Of a stretch of DNA of 64,000 bases, positions 32,701 through 40,109 are shown piece after piece. The stretch lies in assembly GCA_963746265.1 (NCBI GenBank), contig CAVVAM010000011.1, positions 124,001 to 188,000 of the forward strand, given 5' to 3'. Position 1 is the stretch's first letter. The number at the start of each line of letters is the position of its first letter. The stretch is from Ilumatobacter sp963746265. Lineage in GTDB: Bacteria > Actinomycetota > Acidimicrobiia > Acidimicrobiales > Ilumatobacteraceae. The position numbers were made by a program, and so were the translations under genes. The notes under the pieces were generated by a model. It had not been told where the DNA came from, did not search any database, and saw only the letters and a list, made by a program, of their open reading frames with translations.

Positions 32701-32975
32701 GCGCCCTCGACGATGTTGCGACGCGACTCCTCGGCGACACCGATCGCACCCGACTGGACGAGGCGACGGTGCCGTCGATCCGAGCCCTCGTCGATCGCGT
32801 CGTGAAGCAGCATCGCCGAACCACCGCTCCGCCCACCCAGACACAACGTGACGCCATCGAACGTTCACGACTCGAGTTCGCGTCGTTCGAGGTCGAACGT
32901 GACGAATCGCTCGCCGAGATCGATGCCATCGCCGCGCAGCTCGACGCGCGCAAGGGCCCCTGGACAGTCCGTTAG
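29784..32975 (+). CDS. Large VPS10/sortilin-like BNR-repeat protein ('glycosyl hydrolase' group)
   Basis: 1063 residues. Two beta-propeller lobes built of BNR/Asp-box repeats: GGVWKTVNSGITWSPVFDDE, DGVYKSIDAGSSWTRMGLEH, GLYKTTDGGETWERVLHVDD, IHVSNDAGSTFTRIRAGL, LWRSDDRGESWTPISPDLTT, LLQVSEDGGTTWRRMAQPDG and more, up to about residue 730. Then a beta-rich region (ATFTYHLA..., LEAGLHRTTWDLRLPAP) and a C-terminal coiled coil (about 925-1010). The layout matches proteins annotated as VPS10-domain or sialidase-like, though no catalytic sialidase residues are evident. No signal peptide is visible at the -10-fixed start, which is unusual for the family, commonly exported. The gene starts 59 bp outside the island end. 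Confidence 0.88.
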   Translation: MPERNDIDALARAIGGLPMRSIGPALMGGRVADIAIHPSDRSTWYVAVGSGGVWKTVNSGITWSPVFDDETSYSIGCVRIDPTRPEIVWVGTGEAVSGRHVAWGDGVYKSIDAGSSWTRMGLEHSEHVSDILIDPRDGDTVYVAAEGPLWSSGGERGLYKTTDGGETWERVLHVDDDTGVTSAVFAPDDPDTIYAATYQRRRRVWSFLGGGPGSGIHVSNDAGSTFTRIRAGLPKGEMGRIGLAVTPADPSVVYATIEAADENERGFYRSTTRGRAWERRNEYLSGGTGPHYYQELFASPTDAARVYQVDVFLHVTTDGGTTFRRVETGTTKHSDNHVVWVDPTDGRHLIVGCDAGLYETFDEGQAWRHVSNLPISQFYRVAVDHSVPFTNVLGGAQDLGTLRGPTRTLHVDGVRNQDWMVVLGSDGYQVAFDPDDDRISYLEFQEGNVMRHDTSTMELRDIRPEPGPSDPPERWNWDTPILVSPHRAETIYVASQRLWRSDDRGESWTPISPDLTTDPNRYELATGDRVTSVDSVFDHAAMSLYGTITSVAESPLAEGLLYVGTDDGLLQVSEDGGTTWRRMAQPDGLPSTAFINDIEASQHDADVVIVAADDHKSGDYTPYLFESRDRGRSWASIRGQLPDNTIVWAVEQDHERPELLFVGAERGVHVSIDGGTNWHRLTKNMPTIAVRDLAIQRRDDDLVAATFGRGFYVLDDYSALRSIADRLDEPAAVCPVRDAWWYVPYQPMQAVGQPTLGSTAFRTDNPELGATFTYHLAADIETRKVVRRTAEQAAEAAGDDIGFPGWDVLRDERLASTPAVMLRVSTASGDVIRMLPAELEAGLHRTTWDLRLPAPDPISLEPAEFRAPWDRPPVGNLAPPGRYHVDIVRLDTGGAPEVLAGPESFEVRPIPAVANSRPDDPEFRVEIADLARRVAGAVKQVERLQERLRHVRATILETPAAAELLSRADAAARALDDVATRLLGDTDRTRLDEATVPSIRALVDRVVKQHRRTTAPPTQTQRDAIERSRLEFASFEVERDESLAEIDAIAAQLDARKGPWTVR

Positions 32976-33360
32976 ACCTGTACGAGTAGAGACGGATTGC
33001 TGGCACCGGCGCCCTTCGATTCGCATCACAGGGGTGATCGGTGGGTGCGATCGGCGCAGTGGATCGAACCCCGCCCGTCGAGTCCTGCGCCCGGCGAACC
33101 TCGTGCCGGTGCGCTCGCTGAACGCGCGCGACATCCGTCTCGTGCCGGGCGAGGCCGCGGAACCGCCGCGACAGGAACCAGGTACCGGAGCGGAGGATCG
33201 GTGTGTGTGGTTTCGACGTTCGAGCGGCTCGACGTGAGGCGGCTGCGTCGGCCGTGGAGTGCAGCGATCGGGCTGCCCGATTCGGCAGCTCTCCGACGCG
33301 GCATCGTGCGAATCCTGGTCCGATCGCGCACGACGGTGCTGCGGCGAGATGCCGGTGGTC
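32976..33360. other. No supported gene
   Basis: 385 bp between convergent genes. Frames on both strands are Arg/Pro-rich shadows, and no clear terminator hairpin with a T-run was found. Confidence 0.5.
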
Positions 33361-34292
33361 CTAGGGGAGAGTTGCGTCGGGATAGAAGGTCATGTTCACG
33401 GTCGCGTTGGTCGCGATGGTCGGGCTGCCGGCACCAGAGTGCCGGCACAGGAGGAACACGGCGGGAGCGTCCGAGATGTTGCTGTACCACTGGAGCTTCC
33501 CTGATCCTGAGATGTGGCCGGAACCGCCGGGGCTCCCGGGCGATTCCCACTGCTGGCTCGGCGTGAAGGACCCCTCGTCGCCGAGCAAACATTCGACGAC
33601 CGCACCGGCGTCGTCTTGCTCGACGTTCACCGAGTAACTGGCGACCATCGTGCCGCTGAGTCCGACAGGTTCATCCACATCGGCTTCCGCGATCACGCGC
33701 CGGGTTCCATCGATGACCTGTGGGCCCACCCTGGCCCCTTCGACCACCACCGGCTGAGCTGCCTCGAGCCAAGCGAGACGCGTCTCGAGATCATCGACGG
33801 CGGAGGCCCGGTAGTAGCCGTTCACATCGGCGATCACGTCGAGGGCTCCCTGCAAGTTGTACACCTGGAACGTCCCTGACGACAACGGCACCGTGACCGC
33901 ATTGAACGCCACCCCCCCCCAGGAGCGGGGTTCAGGCTCGACGCCTTGGGCATGATGCCGCCCGGCCACACTGTCACGTGCGTCGGCAACGTCGCATTCA
34001 CCGCCGTCATGTTCAACGCCAACGCCACCGCGTCGGTTGGGATCGTGCACTCACCGTTGCTGCCATGGGCCGGCGCCGTCTGTGTGTCGTCGGAACCGAA
34101 CGTCGCCAGCGACCCGACGTGATACTCCGGTTGCGGACGGGTATCGAACAATCGGCACGGTGTCACCCCCACGAACGTCGAATCAGCACCCTCCGACGCC
34201 GCATCGGCACGAACCGTCAACACAGCGAACACACCGACACCCAAGGCTGCGACCAGACCGATCGCCGGCCGAACACGAGTCGTGAAGTTCAT
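33361..34292 (-). CDS. Secreted PxRLxDTR-domain protein, frame broken at a 9-G tract
   Basis: Start ATG 34292 with a perfect AAGGAGGA Shine-Dalgarno. A signal peptide (TTRVRPAIGLVAALGVGVFA) ends near residue 30. Then one PxRLxDTR domain: VGVTPCRLFDTRPQ, VALALNMTAVNATLPTHVTV, MPKASSLNPAPGG. Here nine G (33912-33920 on the plus strand as C) put the rest out of frame; the second frame carries GVAFNAVTVPLSSGTFQVYN, LQGALDVIADVNGYY, then a coiled-coil and a beta-rich C-terminal domain ending NATVNMTFYPDATLP. With 7 or 10 G the protein would be whole at about 310 residues. Phase variation, decay or a read error are all possible. Confidence 0.8.
33912..33920 (-). repeat. Homopolymeric tract, 9 C (9 G on the coding strand)
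   Basis: The tract lies exactly where the secreted protein switches reading frame. Confidence 0.85.
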
Positions 34293-34764
34293 GATGTCCT
34301 CCTTACGTCGTGGTGAGCTCCCGCTGTAGACTGCTGCGGAACAAGAGGGTCGGCCCAAGTGATCCATCCCAGCCGAACTCAACAGTTCGAACGCCCAGGT
34401 GAACGTTCTCGATCGGCATCCCGCAACGCCGTGACGACGCCGACGGCACGCCAATCAGTGCACGAACCCGAACGATTCGATCCATCGCGCACCTCCATCC
34501 GACACGTCGACGGTCCGATGTCACGGCACTGCACAGTTCACGATCCGCTCGACCGTCCACCATCGGCTAGGGGCATTCGGCACGACATCGCACCTCAGTG
34601 GTCATGGTCGTCAGGGCCGACCTGCGCAGCGGCACGTTCGGTGACGAGACCGACGTGGTGCACGTGAGCGCGCCCTCCGGTTGACCGGCGAGGCCCGCTG
34701 ACACGGCCGCGCCAACCGTCGCGGTAGACGTTACTCAGGACGGGGCGGTCCAGAACGGCGAACT
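34293..34764. other. No firmly supported gene
   Basis: About 470 bp. Directly after the FGE stop, a minus-strand frame without a standard start reads LKFAVLDRPVLSNVYRDGWR and ends HVHHVGLVTERAAAQVGPDD then HDH; it could be a His-rich small protein from CTG but the evidence is weak. Confidence 0.4.
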
Positions 34765-35850
34765 TCAGTGGCCCCGGACGATGGTCCGGAAACCCTGGTG
34801 GCTCATTCCTGTGTCGAGCATCTGGGGGCGTCTGGCGGCAGGGCGGTAGCGCTGACAGTAGTTGTCCGCGCACAGGAACGACCCACCCTTGACCACCCGC
34901 CGTGGGATCGCGAACTGCGGCTGGGCAGGGTCGTAACTCGACTCCATCTCGGGCCCTCGAGGATTGGTCGGCACACAGCACGGCGAGGCGGCGTCCTCAG
35001 GGTGGCGATCTACGTACCAGTCGGTGGTCCACTCCCAGACATTGCCGGCCATGTCGTACAACCCGAAGTCGTTCGGCGGGAACGACCCGACCGCCGCGGT
35101 GCCCGAGAAGCCGTCCGCGGCCGAGTTCCGCCACGGGAAGTCCCCTTGCCAGAAGTTGGCGAGATACTTCCCGGCCGGAGTCGCCTCGTCGCCCCAGATG
35201 AACGGACGGCCCTCATGCCCACCGCGTGCCGCGTACTCCCACTCGGCCTCGGTCGGGAGGTCGTGTCCGGCCCATGCTGCGTACGCAGCAGCGTCGTCGA
35301 AGGCGACCTGGACGACCGGGTGGTCGAGGCGCTCGGTGATGTCGCTGCCCGGCCCTTCCGGGTGTCGCCAGGACGCGCCGGGGGTCCATGTCCACCACTG
35401 GTTGATGTGCCGGAGATCGACCGGACCCCTCGTCATCGTGAACACCAACGAACCCGGCACCAGGTTCTCCTTCGGAGCGTCCGGATAGTCGGCAGGATCG
35501 AGCGGGCGCTCCGCGATCGTGACGTAGCCGGTCGCCTCGACGAACGATGCGAACCGACGGTTCGTCACTGCCGTCGCGCTCATCTCGAAGCCGTCGACCG
35601 TCACTGTGTGGACCGGTGCCTCTTCGGCATAGTGGTCGGCGGAGCCCATGCGGAACGTGCCTCCCGGAATGCTCACGAGGCCCGTATCGCCCACGCGGGG
35701 ATCCGGACTCGGTGTGGCGCTCACGGCATCACTCTCGCGAACCGCAGTGTCGACGGTCGACGCCAGCGACGCGTCTCCTGTCCGTCCGCGTCGGTCCGAC
35801 GACGGCGACGTGCCTTGCTCATCGCCGGCTTCCGGTCGTCGGAGTGGCAT
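34765..35850 (-). CDS. Formylglycine-generating enzyme (sulfatase-modifying factor) homologue
   Basis: 361 residues. After about 45 disordered residues the FGE-sulfatase domain starts GLVSIPGGTFRMGSADHYAE and continues with EMSATAVTNRRFASFVEATG, DHPVVQVAFDDAAAYAAWAG, LPTEAEWEYAARGGHEGRPF and GNVWEWTTDWY. The C-terminal GGSFLCADNYCQRYRPAARR has both active-site cysteines (C327, C332) that hold copper in true FGEs, and GMSHQGFRTI closes it. So it is FGE rather than an EgtB/OvoA-type enzyme, oxidising a Cys of a target to formylglycine. No sulfatase gene is in the window. The first 32 nt overlap the methyltransferase gene, so both are in one operon. Confidence 0.92.
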   Translation of the reverse strand: MPLRRPEAGDEQGTSPSSDRRGRTGDASLASTVDTAVRESDAVSATPSPDPRVGDTGLVSIPGGTFRMGSADHYAEEAPVHTVTVDGFEMSATAVTNRRFASFVEATGYVTIAERPLDPADYPDAPKENLVPGSLVFTMTRGPVDLRHINQWWTWTPGASWRHPEGPGSDITERLDHPVVQVAFDDAAAYAAWAGHDLPTEAEWEYAARGGHEGRPFIWGDEATPAGKYLANFWQGDFPWRNSAADGFSGTAAVGSFPPNDFGLYDMAGNVWEWTTDWYVDRHPEDAASPCCVPTNPRGPEMESSYDPAQPQFAIPRRVVKGGSFLCADNYCQRYRPAARRPQMLDTGMSHQGFRTIVRGH

Positions 35851-37027
35851 CGACCACGATCAGGTCGTGCTCCCACAAGCGCTCGAAGAACGCAGGGTCG
35901 GAGCGATGGATGTCACCGATCGCCGTCCGACCGTCGATCGCATCGAACATCGCCAACTCGTCATCGTCGACGAACAACACCAGGTCGGTGTACTCGTGCG
36001 CCCGGTTCAGGAGGACGGCTGCCGCGCCATCGGGCAGCCGATCGTGGACGACGGTCACGGTGTGCGGCTTCACGGGGACGTACCCGCGCCAGTCCTCTCC
36101 GTCGAATCGCACGACCGGTTCCGCAGCGCGATCCGGGCGGATCGCGATCAGCGAATGACGCACCATGGTGCCGCGGAACAGTTCGAGCGCGGCGTACTGC
36201 TCCACGACCGGGAGCTCGGAGATCGTCGCGCCGTGCGGAACGGTCGACAGCGAACCACAGCGCGGCAGATACGGAGCTTGACGGATCCAGCGACCGAACT
36301 CGAGCCCGCCCCGGCCCAGGAAGTCGAACACCTCGGGCACCGAGTAGGAGCGGTCGCGAGGATGCAGGAGTGCGTCCGCGAGCGCGTCGGCGGTCTGGAA
36401 GTCGGGGGTGTTGCGCAGCCGGTGGCTCAGGGGATGGCCGATCGGCAGCTCACGCAACGTCGCCACGAGGTCGGCGATGTCGTCCGACGACGTGCCGATG
36501 CCGAGTCGGCGGCAGTACTCCTGGAGCATGTACACCCCGGTCCGGCCGTACGGTGCGTAGAGCATCAGCGTGAGTGCTCCATGCGGTTCGAGCACGGTCG
36601 CCAGGGCTCGCAAACCCGAATCGGGATCGGCGAGGTGGTGGAGCACGCCCGTACAGACGATGTGGTCGAACGAGGTACCGAGGCCGCCGACCTCCTCGAT
36701 CGGCAGGAGGTGGAGCTCGAGGTTCCCGAGCCCGTGACGGGCGGCCAGTGATCTCGTGTGCTCGATGCTGGTCGGGCTGACGTCGATTCCGACCACCCGT
36801 GCCTCGGGGCGCCGGATCGCGTACTTCGCGGCCTGCGAAGTACCGCACCCGGCGACGAGGATCGTCGTGTCCGCCCGATAGTGCCGGAACGGCCAGATCA
36901 GGTGATGATCGACGCGCCGACGCATGGCGTCCTGAGCGTCGCCGACGTAGCGGTCGAGATCGGTGACAGGCGGCGGGTACGGATGCCGGTCGTAGAACGC
37001 CGTGACCTGATCGTCGTCCGGTCGCAT
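35819..37027 (-). CDS. SAM-dependent class I methyltransferase with C-terminal extra domain
   Basis: 402 residues. N-terminal FYDRHPYPPPVTDLDRY, then SAM motif I TTILVAGCGTSQAAKYA (about 54-70), VVGIDVSPTSIEHTRSLAAR, FDHIVCTGVLHHLADPDSGL and LTLMLYAPYGRTGVY. From about residue 290 a separate domain (PVKPHTVTVVHDRLPDGAAA, YTDLVLFVDDDELAMFDAID, GRTAIGDI, AFFERLWEHDLIVVD) resembles winged-helix/PqqD-like recognition domains, but only loosely. Middle gene of a peptide-methyltransferase-FGE operon: ATG 37027 is 3 nt after the stop of a 34-codon ORF. The substrate is unknown. Confidence 0.88.
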   Translation of the reverse strand: MRPDDDQVTAFYDRHPYPPPVTDLDRYVGDAQDAMRRRVDHHLIWPFRHYRADTTILVAGCGTSQAAKYAIRRPEARVVGIDVSPTSIEHTRSLAARHGLGNLELHLLPIEEVGGLGTSFDHIVCTGVLHHLADPDSGLRALATVLEPHGALTLMLYAPYGRTGVYMLQEYCRRLGIGTSSDDIADLVATLRELPIGHPLSHRLRNTPDFQTADALADALLHPRDRSYSVPEVFDFLGRGGLEFGRWIRQAPYLPRCGSLSTVPHGATISELPVVEQYAALELFRGTMVRHSLIAIRPDRAAEPVVRFDGEDWRGYVPVKPHTVTVVHDRLPDGAAAVLLNRAHEYTDLVLFVDDDELAMFDAIDGRTAIGDIHRSDPAFFERLWEHDLIVVDATPTTGSRR

Positions 37028-37030
37028 GGG

Positions 37031-37135
37031 TCAGGTGACGCCGTAGGATTCGGTGACGGCCGATTCCGCGGTCGCGTTCACGCCGACGGTCGGCGCTTCG
37101 GGGGCGTTGGTGAGCGGCGAGTTCTCAGTGGTCAT
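37031..37135 (-). CDS. 34-residue peptide gene heading the methyltransferase-FGE operon
   Basis: ATG 37135 with GGAG 6 nt upstream; begins MTTENSPLTNAPEAPTVG and ends ESAVTESYGVT, stop at 37031. About 30 of 34 codons end in G or C, as in real genes here, and the stop is 3 nt before the methyltransferase ATG. The composition (Thr, Ala, Glu, Asn, one Tyr, no Cys, no Lys or Arg) is that of an acidic, flexible leader or small exported peptide. It could be a RiPP-type precursor for the two downstream enzymes, or a translated leader for coupling. Absence of Cys means FGE could not make formylglycine on it. Not recognisable as a known family. Confidence 0.65.
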   Translation of the reverse strand: MTTENSPLTNAPEAPTVGVNATAESAVTESYGVT

Positions 37136-37246
37136 GGGAGACTCCGGGCAGGTCGTCGGGGGAGCCGTTGGTGGAACTCCCCGCCGAGTATGTCAGCACC
37201 CGCTCATCGATGGGCGATCGGCTGACGGAGCAGCGTGGATGAGTGC

Positions 37247-38113
37247 TCAGGCGATCGAGTGGTGTCGGCCGAGCACCTTGATCACCTCGGCTCCGAACAG
37301 CAGCGTCTGGGCCGAGTAGTAGACCACGACCAGACCCAGCACGACACTGCTGGCGGCACCGGTCACACTGGCAACGCCGACGAACCGGAGATAGAGCCCA
37401 TAGCCCCAGAACCCGACGGAGAGCACGACGATCACCAGGATGCTCGCCGGCAGGATCTGGCGCCACTCGGGGCGACGGATCCGTGCGGAGTACCGGTACA
37501 GCGCACCGAGCGCCGCAACGCCGATCACGAACTGTCCGGCGGCGCTCGCGGTGCGCAGGGCCGCATCGATCAGCTGCCCATCGAGGAGCTGCTGTGCGAA
37601 GGTCACGAGACCTTGCAGGATCATCGTGGCGACCAGGAGCAGACCCGCACCGACCGGCACGAGCACGGCGAACGCCCGCGCCCGGAGGGAGGTGTGGAAT
37701 CCCGGCTGGTACGGGACGTCCCAGATGAGTTCGACCGAGTCGCGCCATGCGACGAACAACACGGATGCGGAGAACAGCACGATGCCGATGCTGAACAGGG
37801 CGAAGTTCGACCGGTCGCTGGTTTCCCACAGCGTTGCGATCGCGTCCTCGATCTGGCGGGCAGCGTCCGCGCCGAGCACGCTCGTGAGCTGTTCCGCGAG
37901 GCTTCCGGCGGCGGCCTCCTTGCCCACGAAGGCCGCAGCGATCGCCACGGAGAACAGCAGCGACGGGATCAGCGCGAACAGCGCGTAGTAGGCGAGGCCG
38001 GCGCTCAGCCGCTTGGCGCGATCTTTCAGGAACTCCGATGCCGAGGCCCGGAGCACGTCGAAGGCGGCACTCGCTCGCACGCGAAACCGGAAGAGGTTCG
38101 AGGTTTCGGTCAA
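37247..38113 (-). CDS. YihY/virulence factor BrkB family membrane protein
   Basis: 288 residues with six membrane helices. Family features: FLKDRAKRLSAGLAYYALFA then LIPSLLFSVAIAAAF near the N-terminus, VLFVAWRDSVELIWDVPYQP in the middle, and GAASSVVLGLVVVYYSAQTL then LFGAEVIKVLG at the end, the typical W/YYSAxxxLxGAE pattern. The function of this widespread family is unproven. The first in-frame start is TTG 38113 just after a stop; a GTG near residue 12 is an alternative. 111 nt lie between its end and the peptide gene, and a separate promoter for the latter is likely. Confidence 0.88.
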   Translation of the reverse strand: MTETSNLFRFRVRASAAFDVLRASASEFLKDRAKRLSAGLAYYALFALIPSLLFSVAIAAAFVGKEAAAGSLAEQLTSVLGADAARQIEDAIATLWETSDRSNFALFSIGIVLFSASVLFVAWRDSVELIWDVPYQPGFHTSLRARAFAVLVPVGAGLLLVATMILQGLVTFAQQLLDGQLIDAALRTASAAGQFVIGVAALGALYRYSARIRRPEWRQILPASILVIVVLSVGFWGYGLYLRFVGVASVTGAASSVVLGLVVVYYSAQTLLFGAEVIKVLGRHHSIA

Positions 38114-38177
38114 CCGGTATCACCGCGCGAGTCGTCGGGGCGCAAGGCTGTGGTGCGGAGCAAGAAAGCGTGACGTT

Positions 38178-39095
38178 CTACGAATCGGCGAAGACGGTCG
38201 CCCAGTCGTTCCTGATGCTGGCCACGACCCACCCGAGGCGGGCTGCGGTTTCGAGGATCGTCTCGTCGGTCTCGAACGTGCCGGCCTTGCTCTCGTAGGC
38301 GTACTCGCGATCGGCGTCGTCGTGGTCGACGATCAGCGCAAGAGATGGGCCGTCGTAGGACTGCGCGAACTGCAGCATCTCGGCGTCGCCGGCCGAATTG
38401 CCGCCGGCGACGACGGGTCGCCGGCCGAGGATGCGTTGGATCAGGCGCGGCTTCACCTCCCCTTCGTTGACGCCGCCGATCACGATGTCGCCCGTGCGTA
38501 CCAGGTGAACGGACCCGTCGTGGTTGTGAGCGAGGTCATAGGCGATCTGGGATCCGACCACGCCCTCGGGCTTGACGCCGTAGAAGTCTTCCGCGATCGC
38601 GCGCACGAACTCGGAGCCGCCACCGGTGACGATGTAGACGTCGAACCCGCTCCGGCGCAGCTCGTCCATCAACTCGAGCATCGGCTGGTACCGCTGCTGC
38701 CGGTAGGGGACGCCCCGATCCGGATGGCGCGCATCAGCGAAGAACTTTCGGACGCGGAACTCGAACTCCTCGGGTGTCAGGCCGGTGTGGACGTCGACGA
38801 GCGCCATCACCACGCGTTCGAGCCCCATCTCAGCGATCGCGGCGCGATCACCGTCGATCAGCGCTCGGAACTCTGGTGTGTCAGCCAGCGACGCGTCGGC
38901 GGCCACGGCCGTCTGCATCTCACCCAACATGAACTCGAGTTGGGTGTAGTTCGGCTTCTCGCACCACATCGTGCCGTCGTTGTCGAACACTGCGACGCGC
39001 TCGGCGGGAGGGATCTCGTCGACGCGATCGAGGAAGGACAGGATCGCAGACCTCGTGGCACCGGCGCGCCACGACGGCAACATCGGCGAGGTCAT
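38178..39095 (-). CDS. HAD-superfamily phosphatase (phosphoserine-phosphatase-like)
   Basis: 305 residues. Motif I AVFDNDGTMWCEKPNY holds the nucleophile Asp and general acid, motif II VYIVTGGGSEF, and motifs III/IV are VKPRLIQRILGRRPVVAGGN then SAGDAEMLQFA. The helical cap between I and II (about 50-135) is of C1 type as in phosphoserine phosphatase-like enzymes. The Asn in DNDGT instead of DxDGT is common in this subgroup. Hydrolyses a phosphate ester of unknown identity. ATG overlaps the stop of the short ORF upstream (ATGA). Confidence 0.88.
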   Translation of the reverse strand: MTSPMLPSWRAGATRSAILSFLDRVDEIPPAERVAVFDNDGTMWCEKPNYTQLEFMLGEMQTAVAADASLADTPEFRALIDGDRAAIAEMGLERVVMALVDVHTGLTPEEFEFRVRKFFADARHPDRGVPYRQQRYQPMLELMDELRRSGFDVYIVTGGGSEFVRAIAEDFYGVKPEGVVGSQIAYDLAHNHDGSVHLVRTGDIVIGGVNEGEVKPRLIQRILGRRPVVAGGNSAGDAEMLQFAQSYDGPSLALIVDHDDADREYAYESKAGTFETDETILETAARLGWVVASIRNDWATVFADS

Positions 39096-39208
39096 GAACT
39101 CGTCACCCCCTCTGACAGCTTGGCGATGAACTGGTCGACGGTGGAGGTCGCAGGCGCCTGGCGGCGCGAGAACTCGACCAGCGACTGTGCCCTGCTCGCC
39201 ACGAACAT
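39092..39208 (-). CDS. Short ORF, 38 codons, coupled to the HAD gene
   Basis: MFVASRAQSLVEFSRRQAPA then TSTVDQFIAKLSEGVTSS. Its TGA overlaps the HAD start (ATGA), and the amino-acid pattern is that of an amphipathic helix pair. It is in the same frame as the gene upstream, 7 codons past that gene's TGA, so it could also be the separated tail of that protein. No family recognised. Confidence 0.4.
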   Translation of the reverse strand: MFVASRAQSLVEFSRRQAPATSTVDQFIAKLSEGVTSS

Positions 39209-39229
39209 CTGGATCGGCTCGAACCCGGA

Positions 39230-39493
39230 TCAGTCGGCCGGCTGCTCGATCGCGTCGATGAAGACGTCGACATCGGCGTCCTCACCACCGATCAACCAGA
39301 CGACTTGGCCCTCGCTGTCGTCGTCGCTCCAGGGCATGACGCCGTCGACGTTGTATCGATCGACGGTGATGTCGTCGTCGCCGTCGCGGATCGGCGCGAT
39401 GATCGACATCTCGACCACGGCGTCACCCGGTTGATGGCTCAGCATGTCGATCAGCTCGGCAACGGTCAGGCCGTCACGCTCTTCGAGTTCCAT
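39230..39493 (-). CDS. Hypothetical acidic protein
   Basis: 87 residues from ATG 39493 (GGAGGA 4-5 nt upstream). DGLTVAELIDMLSHQPGDAV then VEMSIIAPIRDGDDDITVDR and VVWLIGGEDADVDVFIDAIE. Strongly acidic, an alternating alpha/beta pattern, no known motif. The LTVAELIDxLxxxPxDAxV pattern recurs in small actinobacterial and phage proteins of unknown function. Probably co-transcribed with the HAD gene. Confidence 0.65.
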   Translation of the reverse strand: MELEERDGLTVAELIDMLSHQPGDAVVEMSIIAPIRDGDDDITVDRYNVDGVMPWSDDDSEGQVVWLIGGEDADVDVFIDAIEQPAD

Positions 39494-39512
39494 GTCGTCC
39501 TCCGTTGTGCCG

Positions 39513-40085
39513 TCAGAATTCGTCGCCGAGCCAGGCATCGGCCCGCTCGAGCAGATACAGACTCACATGTTTGCACCGTTCGAGCGCTTGCGCGACGGAT
39601 CCATCGTTGTTCATGTACACGTCGGCGAGATCGATCGGGATTCGAGCGACCATCGAGAGGCTGCGCTCGGGCGCATCGGTGACACTCGCGAACGAGTCGA
39701 TCGCTGACACCTCGACCGGCAGATCGAGCCCACCGACCCCGGCGACGTCGGTGGCGAGCACCAGCAGATCAGGTGGATTCGTGAGCGGCGGCAGGGTCCA
39801 GGTGAACAGCAGCGGGAACGTGAATCCGGGGGGAGGGTCGTCGTCGAGGTCCTCCATCTTCATGACCTCGTCCTCGAAGCCGAGCAGCGCCCGAGGATCG
39901 ACGTCGAGCGACAGGTGGAGGTCGATCGGACCGACGCACGCCTCTTCGGGGTGCAGGTCGACCTCCCAGAGTTGGCGCAGCGAGTAGGTCTCCACGAAGT
40001 GACGCTCGTCGTGCACGTGGAACCCGTGGTCGATCGCCTGGCTCTTGAGGTCGGCGACGAACCCCGCAACGTCGATGACTGCCAC
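39513..40085 (-). CDS. Conserved hypothetical protein
   Basis: 190 residues from GTG 40085, fixed by TAGTGT 6 nt upstream on the minus strand. VIDVAGFVADLKSQAIDHGF, VDLHPEEACVGPIDLHLSLD, FTFPLLFTWTLPPLTNPPDL and VYMNNDGSVAQALERCKHVS. Mixed alpha/beta, acidic, no membrane segments and no recognised catalytic motif. It ends 19 nt before the hypothetical at 39493, so they probably form one operon with the HAD gene. Divergent from an inositol-phosphatase-like gene through a symmetric promoter. Confidence 0.75.
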   Translation of the reverse strand: MAVIDVAGFVADLKSQAIDHGFHVHDERHFVETYSLRQLWEVDLHPEEACVGPIDLHLSLDVDPRALLGFEDEVMKMEDLDDDPPPGFTFPLLFTWTLPPLTNPPDLLVLATDVAGVGGLDLPVEVSAIDSFASVTDAPERSLSMVARIPIDLADVYMNNDGSVAQALERCKHVSLYLLERADAWLGDEF

Positions 40086-40091
40086 GCCTTG

Positions 40092-40101
40092 ACACTACCG
40101 T
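40092..40101. promoter_or_regulatory. Second symmetric bidirectional leaderless promoter
   Basis: ACACTACCGT: TAGTGT on the minus strand (40097-40092), 6 nt before GTG 40085, and TACCGT on the plus strand (40096-40101), 8 nt before GTG 40110. The two boxes share TA at 40096-40097, as at 5357-5366. Confidence 0.55.
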
Positions 40102-40109
40102 CGGTCGAC

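Noticed and set aside
34595..34764. His-rich ORF (ending HVHH...DDHDH) after the FGE gene as a third operon member
   Set aside because: No ATG/GTG/TTG start, weaker third-position GC, and no family; mentioned only as a weak possibility.
34765..35850. FGE homologue plus methyltransferase as an ergothioneine (EgtB/EgtD) pair
   Set aside because: The protein has the two FGE active-site cysteines (GGSFLCADNYCQRYR) and not the EgtB iron-binding arrangement; the methyltransferase does not look like EgtD.
39230..39232. TGA read as selenocysteine, fusing two ORFs
   Set aside because: No SECIS-like hairpin was seen and no selenoprotein family matches; ordinary termination is the simpler reading.
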